14,261 nucleotides of DNA from JADFOB01 sp964651325. GTDB lineage: Bacteria; Planctomycetota; Phycisphaerae; UBA1845. Within the stretch, counting starts at the first letter, position 1; each line of letters begins with the position of its first letter. The position numbers and the translations under genes were made by a program. Positions 1-6,920 of the stretch are shown one piece after another. Location: contig CAZYXP010000084.1 in the NCBI GenBank assembly GCA_964651325.1, forward strand, positions 1-14,261, written 5' to 3'. The notes below the pieces were generated by a model, which worked only from the letters and a program-made list of their open reading frames with translations, was not told the DNA's origin and ran no database searches.

Positions 1-54
1 GGCCGTCACGAACGATCCCAAGAATCCCGTACCGCCGGTAACCACAACCCGCAT
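1..54 (-). CDS. NAD(P)-dependent epimerase/dehydratase-like protein, N-terminal fragment
   Basis: Only the first 18 codons lie in the window; the gene runs off the left edge. The translation MRVVVTGGTGFLGSFVTA is a textbook start of an extended short-chain dehydrogenase/reductase: a first beta strand followed by the glycine-rich TGGTGFLG loop that binds the NAD(P) diphosphate. Proteins starting this way are usually nucleotide-sugar epimerases, dehydratases or reductases, and the substrate cannot be read from this fragment. The ATG at 54-52 is followed immediately by the Rossmann strand, as is normal for the family. Upstream on the same strand, 277 bp away, is the SnoaL-like gene, so the two could be co-transcribed, but the gap is large. 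Confidence 0.8.
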   Translation of the reverse strand, partial: MRVVVTGGTGFLGSFVTA

Positions 55-331
55 GCTGGCCTCATTCGCGCGTTCGCGCCGATTGTGCGGCGCCGAACTC
101 CCATGGCACGGCGGCGCACTGCATCCGATAAGAGGCCGCAACGGCGACCTCACATGACGTACACGTGGGTTATCGGCACCTGGGATAGCGCGCTCGACTG
201 GCATTTTGCGCGGATGCGGAAAAATGACGTGGGACGGCGAGCCGACAGCCAGCCATATGCCGGAGCGTATTGCGGGTTTCAGCGCTGCGATTTCATTCAG
301 CCTGAAACACTCGGCCAACTGCGGCACTTGC

Positions 332-742
332 TCATGCGCGAGGTAGTTTCAAGACCAGCTCACCCGCTAGCTCTGAAACACTCCATTCCTCAGCGATTTT
401 CTCGCCATCGAAACGGGTGACCACCATGTCTCTCCATACCACTTTCTTCCCCGACGGTGGAATGCCCAGCGTATCCGCCTCATGCGTACCGCTTAACGTG
501 CGCTGCCAAACTACCGTATCATCGGCTTGGACTAGAATCGCGACCTCCACGACTCGGAGATCCGGAATTGCCGAACGAAGCAATTTGACGAATCTTCGTA
601 CAAATGTATGGCCTGAATGGTCCTTGCCGCCGGCGTGGACAACGTAATTCGTCGAAAAGACAATATCCACGACATCCAAGTTGCCCTTGCCAAGGAGCTC
701 GTCGTTTGCGAACCGGATTCGTTCTTCGTTTCGCTTGGCCAT
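332..742 (-). CDS. SnoaL-like (NTF2-fold) ester cyclase family protein
   Basis: This 136-residue protein matches the SnoaL-like polyketide/ester cyclase branch of the NTF2 superfamily in length and motif order. An N-terminal helix (about 5-19) is followed by NLDVVDIVFSTNYVVHAGG with His36, then AIPDLRV (58-64), the GTHEAD...GIPPSGKKV segment (85-102) typical of the family, and a final RFDGEKIAEEW strand (110-120). SnoaL enzymes use a C-terminal Asp four residues after this Trp as acid/base; here that place appears to be Glu124 (W120-S-V-S-E). Many genomic homologues are small stand-alone proteins of unknown substrate, so the reaction is not assigned. The start is well supported: AGGAGGGA lies at 754-747, four bases before the ATG. 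It lies 261 bp downstream of the topA stop on the same strand. Confidence 0.85.
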   Translation of the reverse strand: MAKRNEERIRFANDELLGKGNLDVVDIVFSTNYVVHAGGKDHSGHTFVRRFVKLLRSAIPDLRVVEVAILVQADDTVVWQRTLSGTHEADTLGIPPSGKKVVWRDMVVTRFDGEKIAEEWSVSELAGELVLKLPRA

Positions 743-1003
743 GTGATCCCTCCTAAGAACATGGTGGATTCGTGGCTGGCAAGTGTCGAGATCAGTCGCG
801 ACCTGTCAAGCCGATTACAGCGCCCATGGGTCTTTCACATTTTGGGGGCGTATGGGTCGTGACTGGCCAGGAGCTTTTTCGATCAAGCGCGCGGCATCCC
901 GTGCGGCGGGCTAGTGGGGGGGATTGCGGGACGCCGTGGGGTGTTCAAGGCCGCGGCTCGGGGCAGAGAGTCGGCGGGGCGCCGCGTGGCAAGGCGGCTG
1001 CAA
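743..1003. other. Spacer between topA stop and SnoaL-like gene
   Basis: This 261-bp stretch separates two minus-strand genes. It presumably carries the leader of the SnoaL-like gene, whose ribosome binding site is at 747-754. No convincing terminator with a T-run was found behind topA, and no coding signal is apparent. Confidence 0.5.
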
Positions 1004-3862
1004 TCAGGCTGGCGCGCGGGCGCTCTCGAGCGAGCTTGGGTCTTTCTTGGCGACTGCCTTGGCCGTCTTCTTGGCGGCCTTTTTCTTGACGGTTTTCTTC
1101 GCTGCCGCCTTGGCAGTCTTCTTTTTCTTGGTGGTCTTCTTTGCGGTTTTCTTCTTGGCTTTCGATGCGGTGGATTTCTTGGCCTTAGCGGCTCGGGGGT
1201 CCTTGCCTTGGTCGCGGAGCTTCTGCTCGCGGGCGCTGAGCAAGTCCAACGCATCTTCCAAGGAAACGGTGGCCGGGTCTTTGCCCTTGGGAATCGTGGC
1301 GTTGACCACGCCATCGGTGACGTAAGGCCCGAAGCGACCGTTTTTCACCTTGATGGGGTCTTTGCTGTCGGGATGTTCGCCCAATTCGGCCATGACGGCG
1401 GATGCGGCGGATTTTCCGCGGCGTTTGGGCTGCTTGAAGAGTTCAATCGCTTGGGGCAGGGTTATGGTGCGCATGTGTTCGTGGTCATTCAGACTGCGCG
1501 TATCGGTTGCACTCTTGATGTACGGACCATACCGGCCGTCTTGAACGGTGATTACTTCATCGGTGTCCGGATGTTTGCCCAGTTCCTTGGGGAACGAAAG
1601 CAGCAAGAGCGCATCGTCGAGGCATAGCGACTCCATGGTCATGCTCGGCCACAAGCTCGCCCGCTTGGGCTCGGTGCCTTTCTTGATGGTCCCCTTGGGG
1701 GTGAGTTCGGGATCGCCCAACTGCACGTAGGGCCCAAAGCGCCCCGTCTTGATGTAGACGGGCAACTGGGTACCCGGATCTTCGCCGAGCACCTTGTCCC
1801 CTTGGGCCGCCTGCTCAATCAATTCCATGGCCTTGTCGATCGTCAGCGCGTCCGGAGGGATGTTCTCAGGGACACTCGCGCGTTGATCGCCGTCGCCGAG
1901 TTGCAGGTAGGGTCCGTAACGCCCCACGCGCACGACCATTTCGGTGCCGTCTTCGGTCTTGCCGATCGGAATACAGGATACCGCTCGCGCGTCGATGTCC
2001 TCACCGCTGGTGGCGACCAGGGCCTTGAGCCCGACGCTCGCAACACTTCCCGCGCTGCCGCCTCCGTTGTTCTTGCCGAAGTAGAATCGCTCGAGCCAGG
2101 GTTCTGATTCCTGCTCGCCGTTGGCGATGGCATCTAAGTCGTCTTCCATCTTGGCCGTGAAATCGTAATCGACCAGACTGGGAAGATGCCGGGTGAGGAG
2201 ATTGATCACGGCAAAGGCGGTAAACGTCGGAACCAGCGCGGTTGCTTTTCGCCAGACGTAACCGCGATCTTGAATCGTTTGAATGATCGAGGCGTACGTC
2301 GATGGCCTGCCGATGCCGCGATCTTCGAGTTCCTTGATCAGGCTGGCTTCGGTAAAGCGTGCGGGCGGCTGAGTCACGTGCCGGTTGCCTTCCACGCTGA
2401 CCGCATCGAGCTGCTGGCCCTTGGTCAGGTCGGGAAGCACTTTCTCCTGATCCTCCAATTCCGCGTCGGGATCATCAGAGCCTTCCACATATGCGCGAAG
2501 GAACCCGGGAAACTTGATCACCTTTCCGGAAGTAGAGAAGGTGGCCGTTCCATACGATCCCGCCGACGCCTGGATTTTCACGCTGGTGCGCATGCCCTTC
2601 GCATCGTTCATCTGCGAGGCCACGGTGCGTTTCCAAACGAGCTCGTACAGTCGGAAGGCATCGGTGTCGAGTTTGCCTTCGAGACTCTTGGGCGTCTGGC
2701 ATTCGTCGCCGGCAGGGCGAATCGCCTCATGCGCCTCTTGGGCGTTCTTGGATTTCTTCTTGTACATGCGCGGCTGTGCGGGCAAGTATTCATCTCCGTA
2801 GAGGGCCCGTACACGCTGCCGCGCTGCCTCGATCGCTTGCGTCGAAAGGTTCGTCGAGTCGGTACGCATGTAGGTGATGAAGCCGTTTTCGTAGAGATTC
2901 TGAGCGACGCGCATGGTGCGCTGGGCTCCGAACCTGAGTTTGCGGGCGGCTTCCTGTTGAAGCGTAGAGGTAATAAACGGAGGGTACGGTCGAGTCGTAA
3001 ACGGTTTCTCGACAATGTCGGCAACGGTGAAGGGCTCACTGCGCAGCACTTCGGCAATCTCGGTTGCCTTGGTGCCGTCCAGCAGGGACAGCGATCGACC
3101 CTCGATGAGCTTGCCGGTATCGGCGTCGAAATCCTTACCTGCCGCCAGCCGCTTACCGTCGAGCTCGATCAGGCGTACGCCCAGGGACGCGGGCTGTTCG
3201 GTGCGCTCCTTCAGTTGGGCGTCGACGTCCCAGTATTCCGCCTCCGTGAAGGCGATGCGGGCTCGTTCCCGTTCGACGACCAAACGCGTGGCCACGGATT
3301 GAACGCGCCCGGCCGATAGCTTGGGCCCGACCTTGCGCCAAAGTACGGGGGAGACTTCGTATCCGAAAAGACGATCGAGAATACGCCGCGTTTCCTGCGC
3401 GCTGACAAGCTGTTCGTCGATATCTCTTGTGGTGTCGGCGGCCGCGGTGATCGCGGCCTTGGTAATCTCGTCGAAAACCATACGCCGAACAGGGCATTTG
3501 GGCTTGAGCACCTCCACCAAGTGCCAGGCAATCGCTTCGCCCTCGCGGTCCTCGTCAGTGGCGAGATACATCGCCGACGCGCCCTTCAGCTGTGCTCTCA
3601 GTTTGCTGACCTGCGCCTTCTTGCTCGAGGGTACGATGTAGACCGGTTTGAAGCCATGATCCACATCCACGCCCAGCCGTGACCACGCTTCCTGCTTCAA
3701 TGCCGCGGGGATTTCCGCTGCGCGCGAAGGCAAATCGCGGATATGGCCAATCGACGACTCCACCACGAATCCGCTGCCCAGATATTTTGAGATCGTGCGC
3801 GCTTTCGACGGGGACTCGACGATTACCAGGATGGTCCCGTTCTTGGAGCTCGATGAACCCAT
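1004..3862 (-). CDS. topA: DNA topoisomerase I (type IA) with four C-terminal GRxGPY repeats and Lys/Ala-rich tail
   Basis: Type IA topoisomerase that relaxes negative supercoils by passing one strand through a transient 5'-phosphotyrosyl break. Numbering here is from an upstream ATG at 3868; subtract 2 for the preferred start. The TOPRIM domain shows VESPSKA (Glu18) and ATDEDREGEA (Asp105, Asp107, Glu109). The catalytic Tyr is Tyr333 in ITYMRTDST. RGIGRPSTYASI (517-528) belongs to the conserved core. After the core, four GRxGPY repeats lie at 649, 709, 778 and 844 in place of Cys4 zinc ribbons; no CxxC pairs are seen. Residues about 893-942 form an extremely Lys/Ala/Thr-rich basic tail, also seen in actinobacterial TopA, where it helps processivity. 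I chose ATG 3862 over 3868 because CTCTCC at 3870-3875 (GGAGAG on the gene strand) is 7 bases from 3862 but only 1 from 3868. Identity is certain. Confidence 0.97.
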   Translation of the reverse strand: MGSSSSKNGTILVIVESPSKARTISKYLGSGFVVESSIGHIRDLPSRAAEIPAALKQEAWSRLGVDVDHGFKPVYIVPSSKKAQVSKLRAQLKGASAMYLATDEDREGEAIAWHLVEVLKPKCPVRRMVFDEITKAAITAAADTTRDIDEQLVSAQETRRILDRLFGYEVSPVLWRKVGPKLSAGRVQSVATRLVVERERARIAFTEAEYWDVDAQLKERTEQPASLGVRLIELDGKRLAAGKDFDADTGKLIEGRSLSLLDGTKATEIAEVLRSEPFTVADIVEKPFTTRPYPPFITSTLQQEAARKLRFGAQRTMRVAQNLYENGFITYMRTDSTNLSTQAIEAARQRVRALYGDEYLPAQPRMYKKKSKNAQEAHEAIRPAGDECQTPKSLEGKLDTDAFRLYELVWKRTVASQMNDAKGMRTSVKIQASAGSYGTATFSTSGKVIKFPGFLRAYVEGSDDPDAELEDQEKVLPDLTKGQQLDAVSVEGNRHVTQPPARFTEASLIKELEDRGIGRPSTYASIIQTIQDRGYVWRKATALVPTFTAFAVINLLTRHLPSLVDYDFTAKMEDDLDAIANGEQESEPWLERFYFGKNNGGGSAGSVASVGLKALVATSGEDIDARAVSCIPIGKTEDGTEMVVRVGRYGPYLQLGDGDQRASVPENIPPDALTIDKAMELIEQAAQGDKVLGEDPGTQLPVYIKTGRFGPYVQLGDPELTPKGTIKKGTEPKRASLWPSMTMESLCLDDALLLLSFPKELGKHPDTDEVITVQDGRYGPYIKSATDTRSLNDHEHMRTITLPQAIELFKQPKRRGKSAASAVMAELGEHPDSKDPIKVKNGRFGPYVTDGVVNATIPKGKDPATVSLEDALDLLSAREQKLRDQGKDPRAAKAKKSTASKAKKKTAKKTTKKKKTAKAAAKKTVKKKAAKKTAKAVAKKDPSSLESARAPA

Positions 3863-3869
3863 AAGCATT

Positions 3870-3875
3870 CTCTCC
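3870..3875 (-). promoter_or_regulatory. Ribosome binding site deciding the topA start
   Basis: GGAGAG on the minus strand stands 7 bases before the ATG at 3862 and only one base before the in-frame ATG at 3868. Spacing favours the downstream ATG. Confidence 0.55.
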
Positions 3876-4170
3876 GGACGCGGACGCCCACGGCCTGTCT
3901 AGCCAATCCCGTGGCACGGGCCCAAGCGCCCGATACCGAGTCATCAACCGACCGGCTATGCCGTATCTTATTCTGTCTAAATAGTTTGCGCTATACGCAG
4001 CACTTTCTACGTTCCCGTCGCAGAATCGGGAAGCCACCTCCTGCGGACAAACTCGGTCAATCTTATCGACCGGTACGGCTCTCGGCTTCACCGGATCATT
4101 GTAGGCGCCTTATCAGGCCAAAATGGGGGGATTTAGCAGGACTCTCGGATAATGTCAATCCGATGATTGC

Positions 4171-4199
4171 TTGTTAAACCCGATGAAGGCTGATAGGGT
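4171..4199 (+). promoter_or_regulatory. Candidate sigma70-type promoter for the PpiD-like gene
   Basis: TTGTTA (4171-4176) and TAGGGT (4194-4199) are separated by exactly 17 bases. A TG dinucleotide sits one base before the second hexamer, as in an extended -10 element. The -10 match is only partial (3 of 6), so this is a suggestion. Transcription would start near 4206, inside the hairpin that follows. Confidence 0.3.
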
Positions 4200-4213
4200 A
4201 CCGCAGTCGGTAC
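4198..4213. repeat. Perfect 6-bp-stem hairpin GTACCG/CGGTAC
   Basis: GTACCG, a four-base loop CAGT, then CGGTAC. It overlaps the predicted -10 and start region of the PpiD-like gene, so it could be an operator dyad or the 5' end hairpin of the mRNA. The same stem sequence recurs after the gene at 6255-6281. Confidence 0.45.
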
Positions 4214-4273
4214 GCGCGGCCTTTTGGGTGCGTTCTAGATGTAACCTATTGATTCGACAGGATTTACGTTCCA

Positions 4274-6157
4274 ATGATTAAGTTCCTACGGAAACACAAC
4301 AAAAAGTTGTTGGCGGTTAGCTTGGTGTTCCTGATGATCGTGTTCATCGGCGGCAGCGCCCTGGAAAGCCTGCTCGCCCCGAAATTCAACCCGGTATTGG
4401 GTAGGAGCGATCTCGGCAAGGTTACGCAAGCCGATGTCAGCGTTGCCAAGACGACGACGAACATTCTCTCGATTCTTGGATACCAATGGCAATATCCGCT
4501 TGGCGCGACCGCCAAGCCCCTTTCTGATTTGGATTGGGTGCTGCTCGGGCGCGAGGTGGATCGTCTGGGCATGACGCAGCCTATCGAGGCGGCTCGTGCG
4601 TCTTTGGCCAAAGTCCGTACGGTCGATGAGATAGACACTTTGTGTCGCAGGGAACGCATCCAGCCGGATCGCGTGTATGGAGCCTTGGCGGAGTTGCTCT
4701 CCATCTCGCAGACGGCCCAATCCATCATCATGTCGGTTCCGCCGAGCGAAGCGGAGATACGCAGCGCCGCATTCAATGCACTGGACAAGGTCAGTGTGAA
4801 CGCGGTTGTTCTACCTGGTCGTGCGTTCATCGATGAGAATGCCCAGGTCTCGGACGACCGGCTTGACGCATTGTTCGCCGAGTACAAATCGACGAAGCCT
4901 GGCCGCGGGCTTGATTTTGGATACTTCTTGCCGCCGGCCGTGAAGCTCCAGTACGTCAAGATCGACCGCGACAAGATCGCCGCCGCCATTGGGATTCCCA
5001 ACCTTCAACGTGAGGCGCGCAAGTATTACGACAAGAACAAGTCGGTGCTGTTCAAGCGAATTCCCCAGGCCGACGCGGCCGACGAACAACCTCCAGCGCC
5101 GCAATCGGAGTTTCTTAGCTGGGAGGAAGCCCAGGAAGAAGCGGTGGCTGTCATCAGGAGTCAGCGCGCCGACAGGGTGGTCAGCCGGATTGCCGGTTGG
5201 CTGATCGACTTTTCGACGGAGCCGTTCGTTGAAGTGGAGCGTGGTCAAGACGGCTACAAGGTAGCGCCGGAAGGAATTCGGGGCAGTGGTTACTACGACC
5301 GGATCGTCGAGCAGATTCCCGACAAGCTTAACTTCCCAGGCGCCATCACCGTGGGGCAATCCGAGTATTTCTCACAGCGCGACGCCAGCAGCGTAGCGGA
5401 AATAGGTGGAACCTACGCCCGCGACGGTCAGAAGAACTGGTTGGGGGTTCTCGGATCGGTCGCATTCAAGACTCAGCCCATCGTTCCCAAGGTCTACGAC
5501 GTTCCTGGCGCCAGAACGGACCAGTACGTTTCGTTGCATCAGACGGCCTACTATCCGCTTTCCGACAACAGCGGCAACAAGTTCGTATGGCGCGTGGTGG
5601 ATGTACGCGCGGCTCATCCGGCCGACAATGTCGAGGAGGTGCGCACCCAACTCATCGAAGACGCCAAGCTGAAGAGTGGTTTCGAAGATGCGCTCAATTA
5701 CGCCAAGACGCTTTCATTCTCAGCCATGGAAAGCAATTTGAAAGAGGCGTTCGAGGGCGATGTGGATTTGCAGGATGTGGTCAACAGCGCCGCTGGCGGT
5801 AGCATCCATTATACGGAACCAGAGCCATTTGCCCGTGCGAGTATCGCAAGCCAGGGCCGCGCGGCGGAGGGCCTGCGCGTCAGCTTCGGAACCATCAACA
5901 AGGAAGACGTCGATCGGTGTTTCGCGCTTGAGCAGAGTGACGAGCGCGTTATCGTCATCACGATGCGCGGATCCGCGTCCGTCGCGGTGGTGGAATGGGT
6001 CGCGTCGATTCCGGGTCGCGAGGACGAATTCGCTTCGATGCGGCCTACGTTGCGGACCGAGCTGGTGGGCCGACGCACCCGCGCCGCGATTACCGGATGG
6101 TTTGATAGCGAGCAGATTCAAGCGAGAACCGGCTACACGCGCGAAGGGGCTCAGTAG
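4274..6157 (+). CDS. Membrane-anchored PpiD/SurA-like periplasmic folding protein (parvulin domain not evident)
   Basis: This 627-residue protein has a basic start (MIKFLRKHNKK) and one hydrophobic helix at about 12-31, with no signal-peptidase site: a type II anchor like that of PpiD. The rest would be periplasmic. Residues about 45-175 are helical and resemble the SurA N-terminal chaperone region. A segment near 195-230 (ALFAEYKSTKPGRGLDFGYF) recalls PpiD-type linkers, and about 390-475 has a PpiD-like C-terminal pattern (FVWRVVDV...VRTQLIEDAK). I see no clear parvulin catalytic signature, so chaperone activity is more likely than prolyl isomerisation. AGGAT at 4259-4263 lies about 10 bases before the ATG, an acceptable site. 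It is monocistronic: topA diverges upstream and 761 gene-free bases follow. A PpiD-like role is inferred from architecture; the reading frame itself is certain. Confidence 0.72.
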   Translation: MIKFLRKHNKKLLAVSLVFLMIVFIGGSALESLLAPKFNPVLGRSDLGKVTQADVSVAKTTTNILSILGYQWQYPLGATAKPLSDLDWVLLGREVDRLGMTQPIEAARASLAKVRTVDEIDTLCRRERIQPDRVYGALAELLSISQTAQSIIMSVPPSEAEIRSAAFNALDKVSVNAVVLPGRAFIDENAQVSDDRLDALFAEYKSTKPGRGLDFGYFLPPAVKLQYVKIDRDKIAAAIGIPNLQREARKYYDKNKSVLFKRIPQADAADEQPPAPQSEFLSWEEAQEEAVAVIRSQRADRVVSRIAGWLIDFSTEPFVEVERGQDGYKVAPEGIRGSGYYDRIVEQIPDKLNFPGAITVGQSEYFSQRDASSVAEIGGTYARDGQKNWLGVLGSVAFKTQPIVPKVYDVPGARTDQYVSLHQTAYYPLSDNSGNKFVWRVVDVRAAHPADNVEEVRTQLIEDAKLKSGFEDALNYAKTLSFSAMESNLKEAFEGDVDLQDVVNSAAGGSIHYTEPEPFARASIASQGRAAEGLRVSFGTINKEDVDRCFALEQSDERVIVITMRGSASVAVVEWVASIPGREDEFASMRPTLRTELVGRRTRAAITGWFDSEQIQARTGYTREGAQ

Positions 6158-6197
6158 CGCGCGTCTCAAACAACGAGGGTGGGCCGCGAGCCGCGGC

Positions 6198-6212
6198 ATG
6201 GCCTCGCACGGC
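6198..6212. repeat. Small GC hairpin after the PpiD-like gene
   Basis: GCCGCG, loop AGC, CGCGGC, about 40 bases after the stop codon. No T-run follows, so it is not a classical terminator. It resembles the GCCGCG-containing dyads near 6869-6886 and 6906-6920. Confidence 0.4.
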
Positions 6213-6254
6213 GGAGCATTTTGCGGCGTGGCTGTTCGCCAGTGGGGTGCCCGT

Positions 6255-6281
6255 GTACCGGTCCGATCGGGCAATCGGTAC
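6255..6281. repeat. GTACCG...CGGTAC inverted repeat
   Basis: Arms GTACCG (6255-6260) and CGGTAC (6276-6281) enclose 15 bases. The arms are identical to those of the hairpin at 4198-4213 before the same gene, and both are followed by G then C. No T-run follows. Confidence 0.4.
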
Positions 6282-6384
6282 GCTTCTTGGTGGTGTGAAG
6301 TGACAACGGATCGCTGACAAGTCCCTGTCCGCAACGATCAAAAAAAGTTGAAGATTCCATTTGCCTTCGCTGGTTTTCGGTCCT

Positions 6385-6737
6385 ATGAATAATCAGCGCG
6401 GGAGCATCATTCATACCTTGTTACGCTCCCGAAGCAGCCAGTGATCACGCCGTTGTGGTCCGTCCAACGCTGAACGAAAAGGACGCACGCTTCAAGACAA
6501 AATGTAGGGCTGATCGGGTGATTCTGATGGTCTTGGTGCTTTGGCCCCGGGATTATGCCGCGTGCATGGGGTCGTTGCGCCGGGCAATACGCACGAACTA
6601 TGCGCAATATCCCGAATCACCCCAAGCAATGAAAGTCTCCCTCCCCTCCGATCGCGTCGCCTACTTCCCTATGCGACGCGAACGACCCTAGCGCCGCATT
6701 CGCTTGTCCTCCAAGCGGATGCGGCGCGGCCCTTTTT
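6385..6737 (+). ncRNA. Candidate structured RNA ending in a terminator-like hairpin
   Basis: Three structural blocks follow each other on the plus strand. The first is an extended hairpin, 6516-6622: GGGTGATTC pairs with GAATCACCC (9 bp). It is stacked through GGGAT/ATCCC, TGC/GCA, CGTGC/GCACG and a tip GTTGC/GCAAT, and the unpaired bases fall mostly on the 5' side. The second is a perfect 9-bp hairpin, 6652-6681 (TCGCGTCGC/GCGACGCGA, 12-base loop). The third is a 16-bp stem at 6691-6727 followed by TTTTT. Upstream, 6385-6431 can form two mutually exclusive stems. I do not recognise a known family: RNase P, tmRNA and SRP RNA signatures are absent, and a 6S-like rod is possible but unproven. 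The region could instead be the 3' UTR of the preceding gene. Boundaries are approximate. Confidence 0.35.
6691..6737 (+). terminator. Rho-independent terminator-like hairpin
   Basis: A 16-bp stem (6691-6706 with 6712-6727, one G-T wobble, 5-base loop TCCTC) is followed after five bases by TTTTT at 6733-6737. The T-run is on the plus-strand side only, so it would stop transcripts moving right, 530 bases beyond the PpiD-like gene. The five-base gap to the T-run is longer than usual. Confidence 0.55.
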
Positions 6738-6760
6738 GGCGGGTAACGAATTCCCTTCGC

Positions 6761-6803
6761 ACAAGATCAGACGATTGCTTGCGTCTACAAGATCAGACAA
6801 TTG
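6761..6803. repeat. Pair of 17-bp direct repeats
   Basis: ACAAGATCAGACGATTG (6761-6777) and ACAAGATCAGACAATTG (6787-6803) differ at one base and are offset by 26 bp. They lie between the terminator-like hairpin and the 3' end of the FIST gene. This is either a small duplication or a repeated binding site. Confidence 0.7.
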
Positions 6804-6861
6804 ACCAGAGGTTGGGACGTGCCGATTCCCGATGCGGCTCGTGCGGTTGGTTTTGTAACGG

Positions 6862-6920
6862 GAGGCCGCGCGGGCTGAAGCCCGCGGCTCGGTGCGGCGT
6901 TTCTCGAGGCCGCGCGGCTC
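6862..6920. repeat. GC-rich hairpin and partial second copy at the FIST gene 3' end
   Basis: CGCGGGCT (6869-6876), loop GA, AGCCCGCG (6879-6886) forms a perfect 8-bp stem inside the phrase GAGGCCGCGCGGG. GAGGCCGCGCGG recurs at 6906-6917 and contains the palindrome GCCGCGCGGC (6909-6918), touching the FIST stop codon. Short hairpins of this kind are commonly dispersed between genes in GC-rich genomes. It may also end the minus-strand FIST transcript. Confidence 0.5.

Larger units (their letters stand above)
3869..4273. other. Divergent intergenic region topA / PpiD-like gene
   Basis: This 405-bp spacer holds the upstream regions of two divergently transcribed genes. No reading frame in it looks like protein. 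It contains an AT-rich patch around 3964-3990, a candidate promoter (4171-4199) and a short perfect hairpin (4198-4213), the last two oriented toward the plus-strand gene. The minus-strand promoter of topA could not be located with confidence. Confidence 0.6.
6158..6918. other. Gene-free region rich in hairpins
   Basis: This 761-bp gap carries no convincing protein gene on either strand; the short open frames in it have no family resemblance and no good ribosome binding sites. It contains at least seven inverted repeats: 6198-6212, 6255-6281, 6399-6431, 6516-6622, 6652-6681, 6691-6727 and 6869-6886. It also has a 17-bp direct repeat pair (6761-6803). The concentration of structure between 6385 and 6737, ending in a T-run, suggests a transcribed structured RNA or a long structured 3' UTR. 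Confidence 0.65.

Noticed and set aside
85..420. Plus-strand open frame of 111 codons
   Set aside because: It overlaps the well-supported SnoaL-like gene, is Arg-rich and shows no family likeness or ribosome binding site.
883..1314. Arg/Pro-rich minus-strand open frame and Phe/Leu-rich plus-strand frames over the same bases
   Set aside because: They are other-frame readings of the low-complexity Lys/Ala tail of topA and have no independent support.
2186..3319. 377-codon plus-strand open frame
   Set aside because: It lies entirely opposite topA, whose motifs are unmistakable; the composition is typical of an antisense shadow.
6420..6445. GAAGCAGCC resembling the SRP RNA tip motif
   Set aside because: The rest of the conserved SRP tip (GGTCCGGAAGGAAGCAGCC-type context and symmetric internal loop) is absent.
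6455..6691. 78-codon open frame in the structured intergenic region
   Set aside because: No ribosome binding site or protein-like pattern; the DNA is better explained by nested inverted repeats.
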